DNA from: Mesostigma viride
Taxonomy: Eukaryota; Streptophyta; Mesostigmatophyceae; Mesostigmatales; Mesostigmataceae
NCBI GenBank assembly: GCA_009746045.1
Contig: RPFO01000027.1
Span: 1,512,696 to 1,576,695 of the forward strand
Reading direction: 5' to 3'
Length of the DNA stretch: 64,000 nucleotides
Below the pieces are notes generated by a model. That model worked only from the letters and a program-made list of their open reading frames with translations, ran no database searches and was not told the DNA's origin. Shown here piece by piece: positions 10,401 through 19,920 of this stretch; position 1 is the stretch's first letter; the number at the start of each line of letters is the position of its first letter. The translations under genes and the position numbers were made by a program.

Positions 10401-11038
10401 GCATCTGTGGTCCGTCTTTGATGGTCCATAGCAGAATGCCTGATGAGGTGCTTGAGGATGAGAAGCCTCGAGTCATAGCCCGGTTGGTGGAGAGTACCCC
10501 TGATCTGATTTTGTCTGGGATTGACTTTACCCAGCCTATCACCTTGGAGATCTTTGTTGACAGTTCCATGGATGCTCGCCAGGTTACCAAGGTCAGGGGG
10601 AGATCTGCTGCTCTGTTTGCTTTTTATCAGAGCAGGGCAAGTTTGTTCAGCTGGTACAGCAGACTGCAGAAGAGGGTCTGTATCAGTTCAGATGTGGCAG
10701 AATGCAGGGCCATATGCGAGGGGATCCAGTCCAGCCTGTACATAAAGGAGTTAATGCTGGAGCTGGCTTCAGTTACCCCTTGGACCTTGCAGATGGAGAC
10801 GTTGTTGCTAACAGACAGCATGGGTATGGTCCAGTTTGTTCACAAGCAGCTGGCCAGGAGCCGGGACCTGGATTATTTGTTGCTGAAGGAGTTGGCCAGT
10901 TTGGTTGACTTGAAGCATATCCCTGGCGAGGAGAACCCTGCTGATGCATTGACAAAGCTGCCACACAAGGCCCCAGCCCAGTACAATGTACTGAGGAAGC
11001 TCATGAATGCTGACTGTCAAGTCGGTCTATCTGTCTAA
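7448..11038 (+). CDS. Copia-type Pol: integrase, retropepsin-like, reverse transcriptase, RNase H
   Basis: Open from the TGA at 7445 to TAA at 11036-11038 (about 1,196 residues). Numbering from 7481: an HTMFGHA pre-integrase-like stretch, then an integrase core with Asp189 (VQVDI), Asp242 (LQCDI) and Glu272 (VVERAIQE). A retropepsin-like domain follows from about 515 (MEIDTNAQVSVM ... VILGQNFL), with Asn in place of the usual Gly of D[ST]G. RVT_2-type RT comes next: Asp787 (LLDFKRAF), LKGLEGLRSSP, and Asp883-Asp884 in SLHGDDLH, where Copia usually has YVDD. RNase H starts at Asp1027 (IFVDSS), followed by SSDVAECRAI, LLLTDS and ENPADALTKLP. Expression probably needs readthrough of the TGA. The frame is fully open, so the copy may be recent or active. 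Confidence 0.9.
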   Translation, partial: YEPAHIPEPWRVPPGVCNEAASDSSEGQPHALVKEPIGHDGASLVTTESMPAVAAVVTRQRARHGGAEPEVGPGDVDPGGSQKHSDRAGLAQDGQDEDRAGDSLTGTTLVPPVHKGSVHTLSANNDNKRFSLLYDIASRLHTMFGHAAQSLQVARRLGGSELYSICQQVAQACKCRLVARKPKQSHARTPILQPGHVQVDIQRIRGLKLLVAVDRYTKYKTLEILPDMEKPTLIAALKLTRSRYPGLELLQCDIQFECCENLPEFPELLITPRESHGQQGVVERAIQEIKTVLLVERIPRTSSAIVTSAWLRSVEDRLNLRTPMFFGDIAINPLMLHTRMLPADAEQAWKEKLEAKFLKLRQKDKGWSVLEPNVGQQVVVWKEPSFPGKRGSWHDGVVTRVEAAGHKCWVAIDGSQAVHRLSWSKIRPRGGNQGDLFQVPAGVQGGGDVELPDQGATAVSSPQGDPGPAPGVPSHTVVGQAGGQAAPPERPDTRPRGVRLSDIVQALQRAKKEPKVSKLVQLDEPEVAAMEIDTNAQVSVMGPQHTGELLVGEPSCPWVSDFSGRTHLRVLGEVTAPVMGVDVTFLVLEDYDGPVILGQNFLGNPGISIRATALRRDGWGMIPLENFRTTFPVRCRAKPVKGVKWDEGEVPPAASLVIPAVLHPSSIGITHRSLAAHSPLTYDQLVQEMSSPTLFEAWKLAFSKALEEWLQFECAAPTDRRPPASRKLALRFVLKRKVVDEVSVPHVRPVLNEYHGTGSLPGEELYTPGMLHDTWRILLCLYVGLLNRGAAMSSVLLDFKRAFLKSDPEVARRVWKQDEPYCVEVPAIWKLELHQQFLVILKGLEGLRSSPIIWRLTLQEALISECGLRVSSVDPCLLLAQWEGLPVYASLHGDDLHLLAPTTWLKKFIPVISGKFSLGKELWQEPNKPVVFCGMQATLFRRDGEWSIRLQAGGDYKQTIVKALPEKITQAAGPELRGMWAWFASICGPSLMVHSRMPDEVLEDEKPRVIARLVESTPDLILSGIDFTQPITLEIFVDSSMDARQVTKVRGRSAALFAFYQSRASLFSWYSRLQKRVCISSDVAECRAICEGIQSSLYIKELMLELASVTPWTLQMETLLLTDSMGMVQFVHKQLARSRDLDYLLLKELASLVDLKHIPGEENPADALTKLPHKAPAQYNVLRKLMNADCQVGLSV

Positions 11039-11786
11039 AAGCTGAGAGCTGGGTGCTTAAGTCTCTGGATATCAGGCTGGGAGCTTGATTGTACATAATC
11101 CTGAGCACACCTTGAGGGGTGAGACATGTCTCTGGTGTGGGAATGTCTGACATTGTCTCTGATGGAGAGATGTCTATCTGGGGTTTTCATCTCAGTCTGA
11201 GGTTTCCCCAGATCTGTGGTTTGTGGGCGGGGTTCGATTCCCTGGTGCCGTCTTAAGGCGGAGTTTCACGGACTGGCTGACCCATCCACCATGCTGGTGA
11301 GGTGGCGACAGGTCCCCTGATTTTCCACGGTTGGAACGAGTATAGGAGCTTGTGTTTTGCATGTGCTTCGCGTAGATGTTGTGTCTGGTTCGATAAGGGG
11401 CAGCAGACCGGCGCCGACTCCCGTCTGGGGGTCAGCAATGTTTTCTGATGAGCTGTTGTGGGTGATCTGTGGGGTTTCGCCTAAGGTCCTGAAGGTTGTA
11501 CATACTTCTCAAGTTCTTAACTGAACACCTATGGGCTGCCACAGTTGGCCAACCTCTTGTACATGGGTAACACAACGAGCCTCCCGTGAAGGGATAGGGA
11601 CTCATTGTAATTTGTTTGTGCTCCTGAGCCAGTATGGGTGCTATGTACATATAATAAGGAATCCAAGCTGACTGTCATGCCCAGCGGGTTGTGACTTGTA
11701 GTCTGGGGAGGATATCCAGTACCCATTGTGTGTGTTTGTATGTAGACTTGTGTGAGCTGCTACAGCTCAAGAAAAGAAAGGATTGG
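11039..11786 (+). other. Copia 3' non-coding region and polypurine tract
   Basis: About 750 bp without a credible ORF, nearly identical to 1901-2648. It ends in the purine-rich AAGAAAAGAAAGGATTGG (11769-11786) directly before the 3' LTR. Confidence 0.8.
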
Positions 11787-12484
11787 AGTTAACGCCAAGC
11801 GCATTGGCGTGATCCTGATTCGGCATATCTCTGCGATTCCAGCGGCACCGGAACGAGTTCATTCCGACAAGTATCAAGAAAGTTATGGCGTTCCGACTTC
11901 CCGGTCGCGCGCGAGCGCGAGCCGGCTGTTCTTCTAAGTCGGACGTGAATATTTGCCGACGACATATGGGGTCGACAGTAATTCCTGGGCTGACAGGAAT
12001 TAGGTGCTGTACCTACGACGGTATTGGATTAATACGTCGTACGCAGGAAATAGGAACCTTAACCTGTGGTCTGTTGGTACCGCAGGCTTAGTCCTGGACT
12101 TCTAGGTGCAGATGCAATAATCACTGTGGTGACTGTACTCTGTGGTCACTGTGCCTGTATGGCAGACCTACTGTATAGGAACTGGACGCTGTACAGGTAG
12201 TGAATACTGTACCGGGGGTGTTATTACTGAGCAGGCCTCCTAGGCTGCTCAGGACTAGCAAGCACAGTGCACAAGTATATAAACAATAGGCCAGTGCCAA
12301 ATGGGCATCTCTTGCGAGCCCGCCTCACGTGTTGTGCATTGACTTGGCAAGCGCGTGTACAAGCCTCAAGTGTGTGAGCGCTGTAACATTATCCGATTTT
12401 AACAAAGCTCCGTTTCCAACCATATCACACATTGCTGCATTGCAACCATATCCTTCACATTGCGTGTGATAAGAAAGCTTAACT
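11787..12484 (+). repeat. 3' LTR
   Basis: 698 bp, about 99% identical to the 5' LTR by eye. It begins AGTTAACGCC and ends AGCTTAACT. The right target duplication AGGTG follows at 12485-12489. Confidence 0.93.
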
Positions 12485-12489
12485 AGGTG

Positions 12490-13188
12490 CCCGGCTAGGC
12501 CCACCAGGCGCCTGTGCTTAAGAATGTGGGAAACATAGGGCAAATCAGCGTACAAATCTTCATTACTAATGTGCAAACCAAAGGGGATGTTAAGGGCCTT
12601 GCGAACCATCTTGGTGACGTTGCCGTCGAGTCGTTGCTCCAGCTCCTGCGTCAGTGTCCAGGTCTCGGCTCTGTAGGTCAGGATCGTTAGAATGACGACC
12701 TTGAAGAGGTCACGCTTGACGATCCGGGGTAGGGCGGGGCTGCTCCACCAGCTGCGGTGGTCATGGAGTTGCGCCCACGCCATGCCGATCCGTGTCTCAC
12801 TCGTCAGGTCGTCCTCGGAGTCGGGAAGCCAACTGCCGAGCAGCTTGAAGCGGCCTGAAGTAGGGTAGTTGACCTCGGTGTCGTCTAAGAGGCGGAGTGT
12901 GGGTGGGGGCCCTACATGGCCCCTGCCATGCCGAGGGCCAGGGCCTCCGTTTTGGGGCTGATTTCTAAACCAACCACCCAAGCCTCGAGCGCCAGGCAGT
13001 CCAGCCAAAGTTAGGCAGACTCCGGCTTCTCGATGAGCGTGATGTCGTCGGCATAAATGAGGTCGATCAGCTAGTAAATTCTGCTTGTTATTCGGCCTCC
13101 CTTCTCCAAGCTCCGGTTCGTGATCGCTAGGCCAGGTGCACGGCCGGCCAGCTGCAATGCTAGCAAAGCGAGCACTTGCCTGGCGCAT
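12490..13188 (-). pseudogene. LINE reverse transcriptase, C-terminal part, disrupted by Copia insertion
   Basis: Minus-strand frame with the classic C-terminal region of LINE RT proteins: FKLLGSWLPDSEDDLTSETR, IGMAWAQLHDH, VKRDLFKVVILTILTYRAET, WTLTQELEQRLDG, VRKALNIPFGLHISNEDLY, LKHRRLVGLAGHL. The normal continuation lies at 4448 and leftwards, displaced by the Copia element. The catalytic FADD region upstream is absent or degraded, and the first 70 or so residues look frameshifted. This is a 5'-truncated, disrupted insertion. Confidence 0.85.
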
Positions 13189-13194
13189 AACATG

Positions 13195-13505
13195 GAATGG
13201 ATGATGCTAGCTATCTAGTTCCCATTAATTAATTAATTAATTAATTTATTTATTTATTTATTTATTTATTTATCTAGTTCCTAGTTACAGGGCTGTGGGC
13301 ACCACGGCCCGAATTACTGTGAATGCCATACGTGGTCACACGCGGAACCCCCACTGGCTTGGGGTGGTCTCCGTTCCTTACTACATGCCACCTACAGACT
13401 ATATCATTGCGAACCATCTGCCTGCAGATTACAGATCGACATGCCAGGGGGCTGACCTGGCGTGAGCCCATTGCGGCGTGGGTAACACATATCCATGCCT
13501 AGTCT
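13195..13505 (-). mobile_element. LINE 3' fragment with (ATTA)n/(TTTA)n run
   Basis: Matches the LINE 3' region at about 4040-4320 in the same orientation (GGCTGTGGGCACC...GGCCCGAA, then GTCACACGCGGA). A tetranucleotide run occupies 13225-13272. A separate LINE copy or tail from the piece at 12490-13188. Confidence 0.7.
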
Positions 13506-16500
13506 ATGCTAGGGTGCCACGAGCCACGAGCCACGAGGTAGCCATGGCTGACGGCGGAGCTCATAACTTTCACGTTTGGGAACCATGCAAATTCGGCCGT
13601 GAATATCACTATCGCTTCGTCTTTCTAAGACGCACCCGCTGATATATTTTTCCGAACCTAAAACGCAATATTATGACGAGCAAACGCTAGACTACGCAAC
13701 GCAGCCTGGCGGCTGCGATGAGCCAAGAAAATTCGCCTGCAGCTCCGGCTGTAGTTCCGCCCGGCCTGCCAGGCAGCGAGGCCACTACTCAAGCGTTGGT
13801 AGTGCACTCAGCTCCTGCGGCCTCACCATCGGCATCGCCTGATCCTATAAACGCAGCCGCCCAGCCGACAAAACAGGAGGGTTTTCGCGCCCCACAGAAC
13901 CGCGCTTAATTCGGCCCCAACCTTTCAAGGTCGACGATCACGACTGGACCAACATGTCCCCGGCAACTGCCCTGCATTGCCTCTTCTTTGGGGACTACGC
14001 CTCGCTTTACGACCTGTGCCTCCATCTCCACGACATCAATCGCCTCATCACCCCGCACGGGAATCGGTTTAACCCCGACGCCCTGCTCGGGTGCGCCCGC
14101 CCCCAACTCCAGCACACCATTCTCAACTCCCTTCTCATGCGCTCTGATGGCGAGATCTGGGCTCCATCCATCTCCGCCCCCACACTCCGTTCCATCCTTA
14201 CGGAAGCCTTTCAGCAGCACGTGACCCCCCATTGCGGCCGATGTGGCAGCAATGGGCGGCACGCTGGCTACTGAGCTTCCTCACCATTCCACCACCGTCG
14301 CCTCCACCTCCACTGCCATTTCCGCCTCCACAGTCTGCCGACATCAAGGCTCAGCTCCTCGACTTCAACCAGCGCCTCCAAGCCGCCGGCGCCACCGCCG
14401 GCCTTGAGTGCTTGCATGACACCGCAGACCTCACCGCCCAGGCGGTGAAGGACATCGCTGCTCAGCCGGCATCTGCTGGCCCGGCCAGCGATGCTCGATC
14501 CCTCCACCTGGGCGGAGCACCACACCACCTCCACCACCTCCACCATCCCGGCACAGCTCAAGCAACAAGCACTCGACCTTCGTGAGGAGGCCGACATCAC
14601 CCAGCGCAGCCACAATGTCATCGTCAAGCACTTCGACCAGCCGGCAGACAAGACCTCGACGACTCTTAATTCTCACGGCATTAAAGCGCGACATTCTTGT
14701 CACCATGCAACTCACTAGTGAGCTGCGGATGTCGGCTGTCCGCCTTCCCCGCGCGCGGGGTAAGGCTGGCCCGGCACCGACCCGTGCTCCTCACATGGCG
14801 GACAAGCTGTCGTTCCGCAAGAAGCTCTCTCCAGAGTGAGATCGTACGTTATACGCGTTATACGGTCACGGTGGAGTATAATGTATAATACGGTATAATG
14901 CGGTATAATACGGTATTATACGTTTTCGTACGGACACACTCAGAATACTCTGATTTTACACATTTTAAGACACCCACCATCAATCCACATGTTTTTAACA
15001 CTGTTTTGGACATAATCCAAGGTTGCCCTACCCTCGGCTATACTCTATACGGTGGATATTGTGGACACGATCGATGTATTGCATGTAATACTGAGAATGT
15101 AAACGTGCGCATGCATAATTGTGTGTATGTGTATATATGTGGCTTTATATTGGTTATGTTTACTTGGGTGCCTTCACTTTGATGCAAGTAATTATATATT
15201 TTAATATATATATGTGGCTGTGCATGCACGCAAATACTACAGTAGTATACAATTAATGCATGTAGTATGTTTGCATGGTGCGATGCTATGTGAATATACT
15301 GAGCTGCATGTGACTACAGGTGTGTGACTCGTGGTGTGCATTAATTAATTAATTAACTGAATTAATTAATTAATATTAATTAATCTCGTGTCCCCGTTGG
15401 GGAACCACGGAGGCTAAACAGGTGGGGATGTGATAAGTAACTCACATATTCTCACCTTCCATACAACAACCTTGTTTTCCAGCAGGCTGAAGAGCATGAC
15501 AGGCGTCTATGAGCTCGCCAGCTCCTTGCAACGGTGATGCCGCTCCCAGGCAGCTAGGGTCCTTGACTACGCAATATAGAATGTCTACCGTGTGAAAACC
15601 TCCATACAGGAAGCGTAGCAAAGCCAGATAACTGCCCGATCAATTCTGGGTAGCTTTAGGAAGCATGGCATACGCAGCGTAAGGAAAACCATTGAAAGCT
15701 GCGGAAAATCTGATAGCACAACTGCAACAAGTGGAGAACAAAATAGCAAGAAAAACCCAGAAACGGCGCAAAAAGTTTCATGCCAGGTTCATTAAGAGCG
15801 CAAACAGACTGGGCGGTGACATGCGGCAAATCAACGTACCACGGCCGGCATTATTTCCTACCCAGGCGCGCAAGAAAAGCCAGCCAGCCATGGATGGATT
15901 AACCGCGGATCGCGCAGGCCTGAACGAAATCATTTTAGAAATGACAGGAAATGGCCGCAGATCGAAGATGCTTAGGTTATTTTCATGGTGTCCGTTACTA
16001 AACGGCTCTTGCTGCATCAAAATAACCCACGAATGTCGAGTTCTACCGTCGCAGGCACACATGCTAGATTATTCATCGCGGCCAAATTGACGTTGGATGA
16101 GACCCCCGTGCAAATCTGTACCAACAAAGGCAGCGAATTTGCAAATAGTGCAGATCTTGCTATGAAACATCATAATAGAACATCACTTTTAACCATCGGC
16201 TTAATTTTTTCGCCTGTCGCCCGCCGGATTAGCCATATTTTAACGGAACGCACGTCGCCATGGCCACCTCCGCACGGTGCGCGCACTGTGCACCACAATG
16301 TCAAAATAAGATCGCGTCGAATTGTGAAAGTTCAGACGGGTCAGTACTTATAGTAGAGATACGAAATCTGTGGCTTCAAATCGTTGCCCTGTCGTTCTGG
16401 CATCCTAGCCGCGCAAAACGTAAAAAAAACGCGGAAAACACGGCATCATACGGTATAATACGGTATTATACGTCATTATACGCTAAAACGTATTATAACG

Positions 16501-17246
16501 TATGAATCATACGCTCAAAGCCAGCGTATTACGTATTATACCGTATTATACCGTATTATACGGCGTATGATCTCACTCTGGGCCTCTCGCTGACTCGCTA
16601 CACGCTGGACGACAACTTGACCCTGGCCCAGCAACAACGGCGACGCGATCTATGGCCGACCTACCTTCAGCTCCGGCAGAGCGCAGGGGGGAAGCCGGTA
16701 TACTGGAGGGGGGCGGTCATCCACGTTGACCACAAGCCCTGCAGGCAGGCACCTCCTGCCACCTCTGACACTTCTAGGGAATATATACCAGTAGTGTAGA
16801 TTAGTCAGGCTTAGCCTAGCATGTGGCCTACGCGCATGTGCGCCCATAATGGCCCCCATGGATGATGCCTTAATTCAGAGTTTAGCCCAAGCCATGCCTA
16901 AACATAATGGGACCCCGGCCCATGGATGTTGCATTTAGAATTTAGCCATGCTATGCCTATGCAGAGAGACGCTCTCTGTTAAGAAGCCATGCCCTAGCTC
17001 TTGTATATAGCCATGATGATCTTCCCCCCCCGCCATGCCGGGCCTCCCTTAGTTGGGTTGAGCTCCGAGACACCATGCATGGTGGTGCAGGTGCCCTTCA
17101 ATGGTGCACCTAGAGCAAGTGTTGTTTACATTCCACCCTTGCAGGAAGTAGCCCAGAATGTATTATTAAAAGCCATAATATGCCCCTTCTCTGGGATGTG
17201 TGCTACATATACTCCCAACGGAGTTATGTTACTAAATAATTAATTA
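13506..17246 (+). mobile_element. ORF1-only LINE-like element, copy 1 (with nested TIR element)
   Basis: Shares its 5' region (CCACGAGCCACGAGG...GCTGACGGCGGAGCTCA) with 17500 and its 3' UTR with copy 2, ending at an ATTAATTAATG tail at 17246. ORF1 coding is broken: frames at 13718-13909, 13954-14274, 14232-14585, 14582-14839 and 16617-16799. Recognisable parts are the Ala/Pro/Ser-rich N-terminus, AVKDIAAQPA, and the C-terminal LTLAQQQRRRDLWPTYL...YWRGAVIHVDHK typical of LINE ORF1 RRM/CTD ends. No RT or endonuclease is seen. Confidence 0.68.
14831..16592. mobile_element. TIR-bounded DNA element inserted in copy 1
   Basis: About 1.75 kb flanked by inverted repeats starting CCAGAGTGAGATCRTACG and continuing in repeated CGGTATAATACGG motifs. 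Relative to copies 2 and 3 it splits ORF1 just before the ...LDDNLTLAQQQ segment. An internal 132-residue frame (15692-16090) is Lys/Arg-rich with no recognised transposase motif. ATTA/TTAA runs lie at 15339-15385. No exact target duplication could be fixed. Possibly non-autonomous. Confidence 0.55.
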
Positions 17247-17495
17247 ATGCCTAGTCTATCCCGAAAAGTCCACGGGCGGGCGCCCCTGCCACGCACGGCC
17301 TCAGTGGGGCTGCCACACCATGTGAGAACAAAACGCCCAGTTTGGGCGGGCTTAGTGCCTGCTGAGCTACCCATAGAGTGTCAACCTGATCTGTGCGTGC
17401 AAGGTGCCCGGCTAGGCCCAGGCGCCCGTGCCTCATAATATGGGAAGCGTATGGTCAAATCACAACGGGACTGCAGCCCTTGTGCGCACATCACA
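17247..17495 (-). mobile_element. LINE fragment (RT C-terminus / 3' region)
   Basis: Same orientation and sequence class as 4300-4448 plus 12490-12550 joined: CCTAGTCTATCCCGAAAAGTCCACGG, CAACCTGATCTGTGCGTGC, AAGGTGCCCGGCTAGGCCCA. It shows the uninterrupted version of the Copia target site. Confidence 0.7.
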
Positions 17496-17499
17496 GCCA

Positions 17500-19572
17500 C
17501 GAGCCACGAGGTATGTAGCCATGGCTGACGGCGGAGCTCAGAACTTTCACGTTTGGGCACCAAATTCGGCCGTGAATATCACAATCGCTTCTTCTTTCTA
17601 AGACGCACACGCTGATATAACTTTCCGAAGCTAATACGCAATATATGGCGTCAGCAAACGCTCCTCCGCGCAACGCAGCCCTGGCGGCTGCGCTCAGCCC
17701 TGAGAATATGTCTGCAGCGACGGCTGCAGCTTCGCCCTCCGGCCCAGAAGGCAGCGGCGCCACTAGCCAAGCTCTAATGGTCGCCCAGCCCCCTCCCGGG
17801 CTAGCCTCGCCAGCAGCGTCGCCTGAACCCAAGCGCATTCGCCCTGCTGAGCCGACGTTTGAGGAGTACGACTTTGACGCCAGCCCCGGCCCGGCTTTTT
17901 TGACAAGCTCACCCACGATCGCATCTCTGGCCTGCGTGTTTTTTGGATCGCACGCCTCGCTTACGGAACTGTGCAAGCAGCTCTTCATCCAGGCCGCCGG
18001 GTCGCCTCTTCGATGCTTTCCAGAGGCGCACCTACACTTTCGACTCCATCCCCAAACAACGCCGCCCCCACCTTCAGCAATGCGCCCTCTTTTCCCTCCT
18101 TGGACGCTCCCTCGAGGAGCTTTGACCCCCCAAGCCCCTCACCATGCACCACCTTGACCGGGTCCTCCATCCGCTCACTCCTTAAGGATCGAGGCCCTCG
18201 AGCAGCCGCGTGGCCCCCCTCGATCGCTGCAGATGTGGCGGCCATGGGCAGCACGCTGAATGCCGAGCTCCCCCTCCTCTCCACCATCTAGCTCCGGCAC
18301 CGCCACCTCCACCCTCCTCGATCGCCTCCTCCACCACTACCACCCCCACCTCCGACGCCATCACCGCCCAGCGACGTCGACCAGCGCCTCAAAGACGACG
18401 CCATCGATCGCCATCGAGGTCCTGCAAAACAACGCAGGCCTCACCGCCCAGGCAGTGAAGGACATTGCCGCCAAGCCAGCCCTTGCTGGCCCGGCTGGCG
18501 CTCAGTCCACCCACCCACTGAGACCTGGGCGGACATGCTTAAGCAACACACCACCTCCACCACCTCCGCCGTTGCAGCACAGCTCCAGCAGCAGAAGCTC
18601 GACCTCCGCGAGGAGGCTGAGCTCGCCAAGCGCAGCCTTAACGTCATCGTCAAGAGCTTCGACATATGGAGGTTCAAGGTGAGAATTCCGAGAAGCTTGC
18701 ATGCGCGTTTGAGAGCAAAATCCTTGACCGCATGGGCCTTCTTGGTGAGATCAAGCTGGTCGCCCACCGCCGTTCCCCTTGCGCGGGGTAAGGCAGGGGC
18801 GCCCCTGCTTCTTCTCATCTTTGAGAGCCCAGCGGACAAGATTTCGTTTCTCAGACGCCGCAAGCGGCTCGAGAAGACTCCAGCTTCACCTTGGACGACG
18901 ACTTGACCCTGGCGCAGCAACAATGGCGACGGGAGCTATGGCCGACCTACCTGACCAGCTCCGGCAGACCATGGCGGGGAAGCCAGTAGTGTACTGGAAG
19001 GGGGCGGCCATCTACGTCGGCCACAAGCCCTGGCACGCGACCCCCGCGACCCCTGCGGCCCCAGCGACTCCAGACGCCCCAGCTTTAGGGGAATACTATT
19101 CCATGTGTCTGTATGATACAGCAGTAGTAGTGTAGAATAGTTAGACCGTGGCCTTGTACATGCACGCCTACTACAGGCATTATATCAGCTGACTCATGCC
19201 CTTTGTCTTTATTTAGTCATGTACATGTGTGCCCATGACGCGCCACACAGTGACCAGATGATGCCTAGCTTTATTTATTTAGTTATGCTGTGCCTACGCA
19301 TGCAGAGAGCTACTCTCTGCTGAGAAGCCATGCCCTAGCTTCTGTATAGCCATGCTGATCTTCCACCCCATGACGGGGCCCCTTTGGGACGGGCTCTGAT
19401 AGATCATGCATGGTGGTGCAGGTGCACTTGGTGCACCTAGAGCAGGTGTATAGTTTACATCCTACCCTTGCAGGAAGTAGCCCAGAATGTATTAAAGGCC
19501 CGGTATGCCCCTTCTCAGGGCTATTATGTGCCTCATGTACTCCCAACGGAGTCATGTTCCTAATTAATTAAA
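17500..19572 (+). mobile_element. ORF1-only LINE-like element, copy 2
   Basis: Same architecture as copy 1 without the nested element. ORF1 begins at 17645 (MASANAPPRNAALAAALSPE; frame to 18157), then continues in other frames (18260-18682, 18535-18906) because of frameshifts. The region 18590-18990 holds a helical segment (QQQKLDLREEAELAKRSLNV), a RFLRRRKR-type motif and the LTLAQQQWRRELWPTYL segment. The 3' UTR (about 19135-19560) ends TCCCAACGGAGTCATGTTCC then ATTAATTAA. Confidence 0.7.
17645..18906 (+). pseudogene. LINE ORF1-like protein, frameshifted
   Basis: Decayed ORF1 of copy 2. The N-terminal 130 residues are Ala/Pro/Ser-rich with a KRIRP basic patch. Downstream pieces in other frames match the better preserved copy at 20071. 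In related LINEs such proteins bind element RNA through coiled-coil trimers and an RRM. At least two frameshifts prevent a continuous product. Confidence 0.6.
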
Positions 19573-19920
19573 GGAGGGGGGACATCCCCCCCTAAAATCG
19601 CACAAGAGCGCGCTCCCTGGTTTGGCCTACCGCGCCGCCCGGCACCAGCAAAAGTGAAAAATGGCCGAGTGCGCTCTGTCAGCCAAAACTAGGCTGCGCC
19701 GGATCGAAAACGGCAACTTTGGGAGTGTGCTACAAGCTACGTTGGTTGTACGACACGTGGCACTTTTTGTAGCATCTCTTAGTAGAAAGCTCTTAGTAAG
19801 CGATAATATTAGCATAGTCTTCGAGTATATATAGCAGCAGTTCAATGATGATTAAACATTTTGTACTGCAGTGCTCCGGCTTCAGGCTGGTTGTTGGTGC
19901 AATGGTGGTTTGCAACTTGC
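19573..19920 (+). other. No gene seen; possible 5' regulatory region of copy 3
   Basis: Begins with a GGGGGGACATCCCCCC palindrome. It then holds a TATA-like GAGTATATATAGCAGC near 19824-19840, about 100 bp before the coding part of the next element, which could be its promoter. Confidence 0.3.

Larger units (their letters stand above)
4454..12484 (+). mobile_element. Full-length Copia-type LTR retrotransposon (8.0 kb)
   Basis: Bounded by AGGTG target duplications (4449-4453 and 12485-12489). LTRs of about 697 bp differ at only some eight positions, implying a recent insertion. Layout: 5' LTR, leader, 5' ORF (5243-5803), gag (6213-7082), zinc-knuckle frame (7001-7447), pol (7448-11038), 3' non-coding region, polypurine tract, 3' LTR. 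Gag and the zinc knuckle are in different frames, and the knuckle frame is separated from pol by one in-frame TGA. The RT and RNase H are Copia-like, but a retropepsin-like domain lies after the integrase, not before it. Confidence 0.93.
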
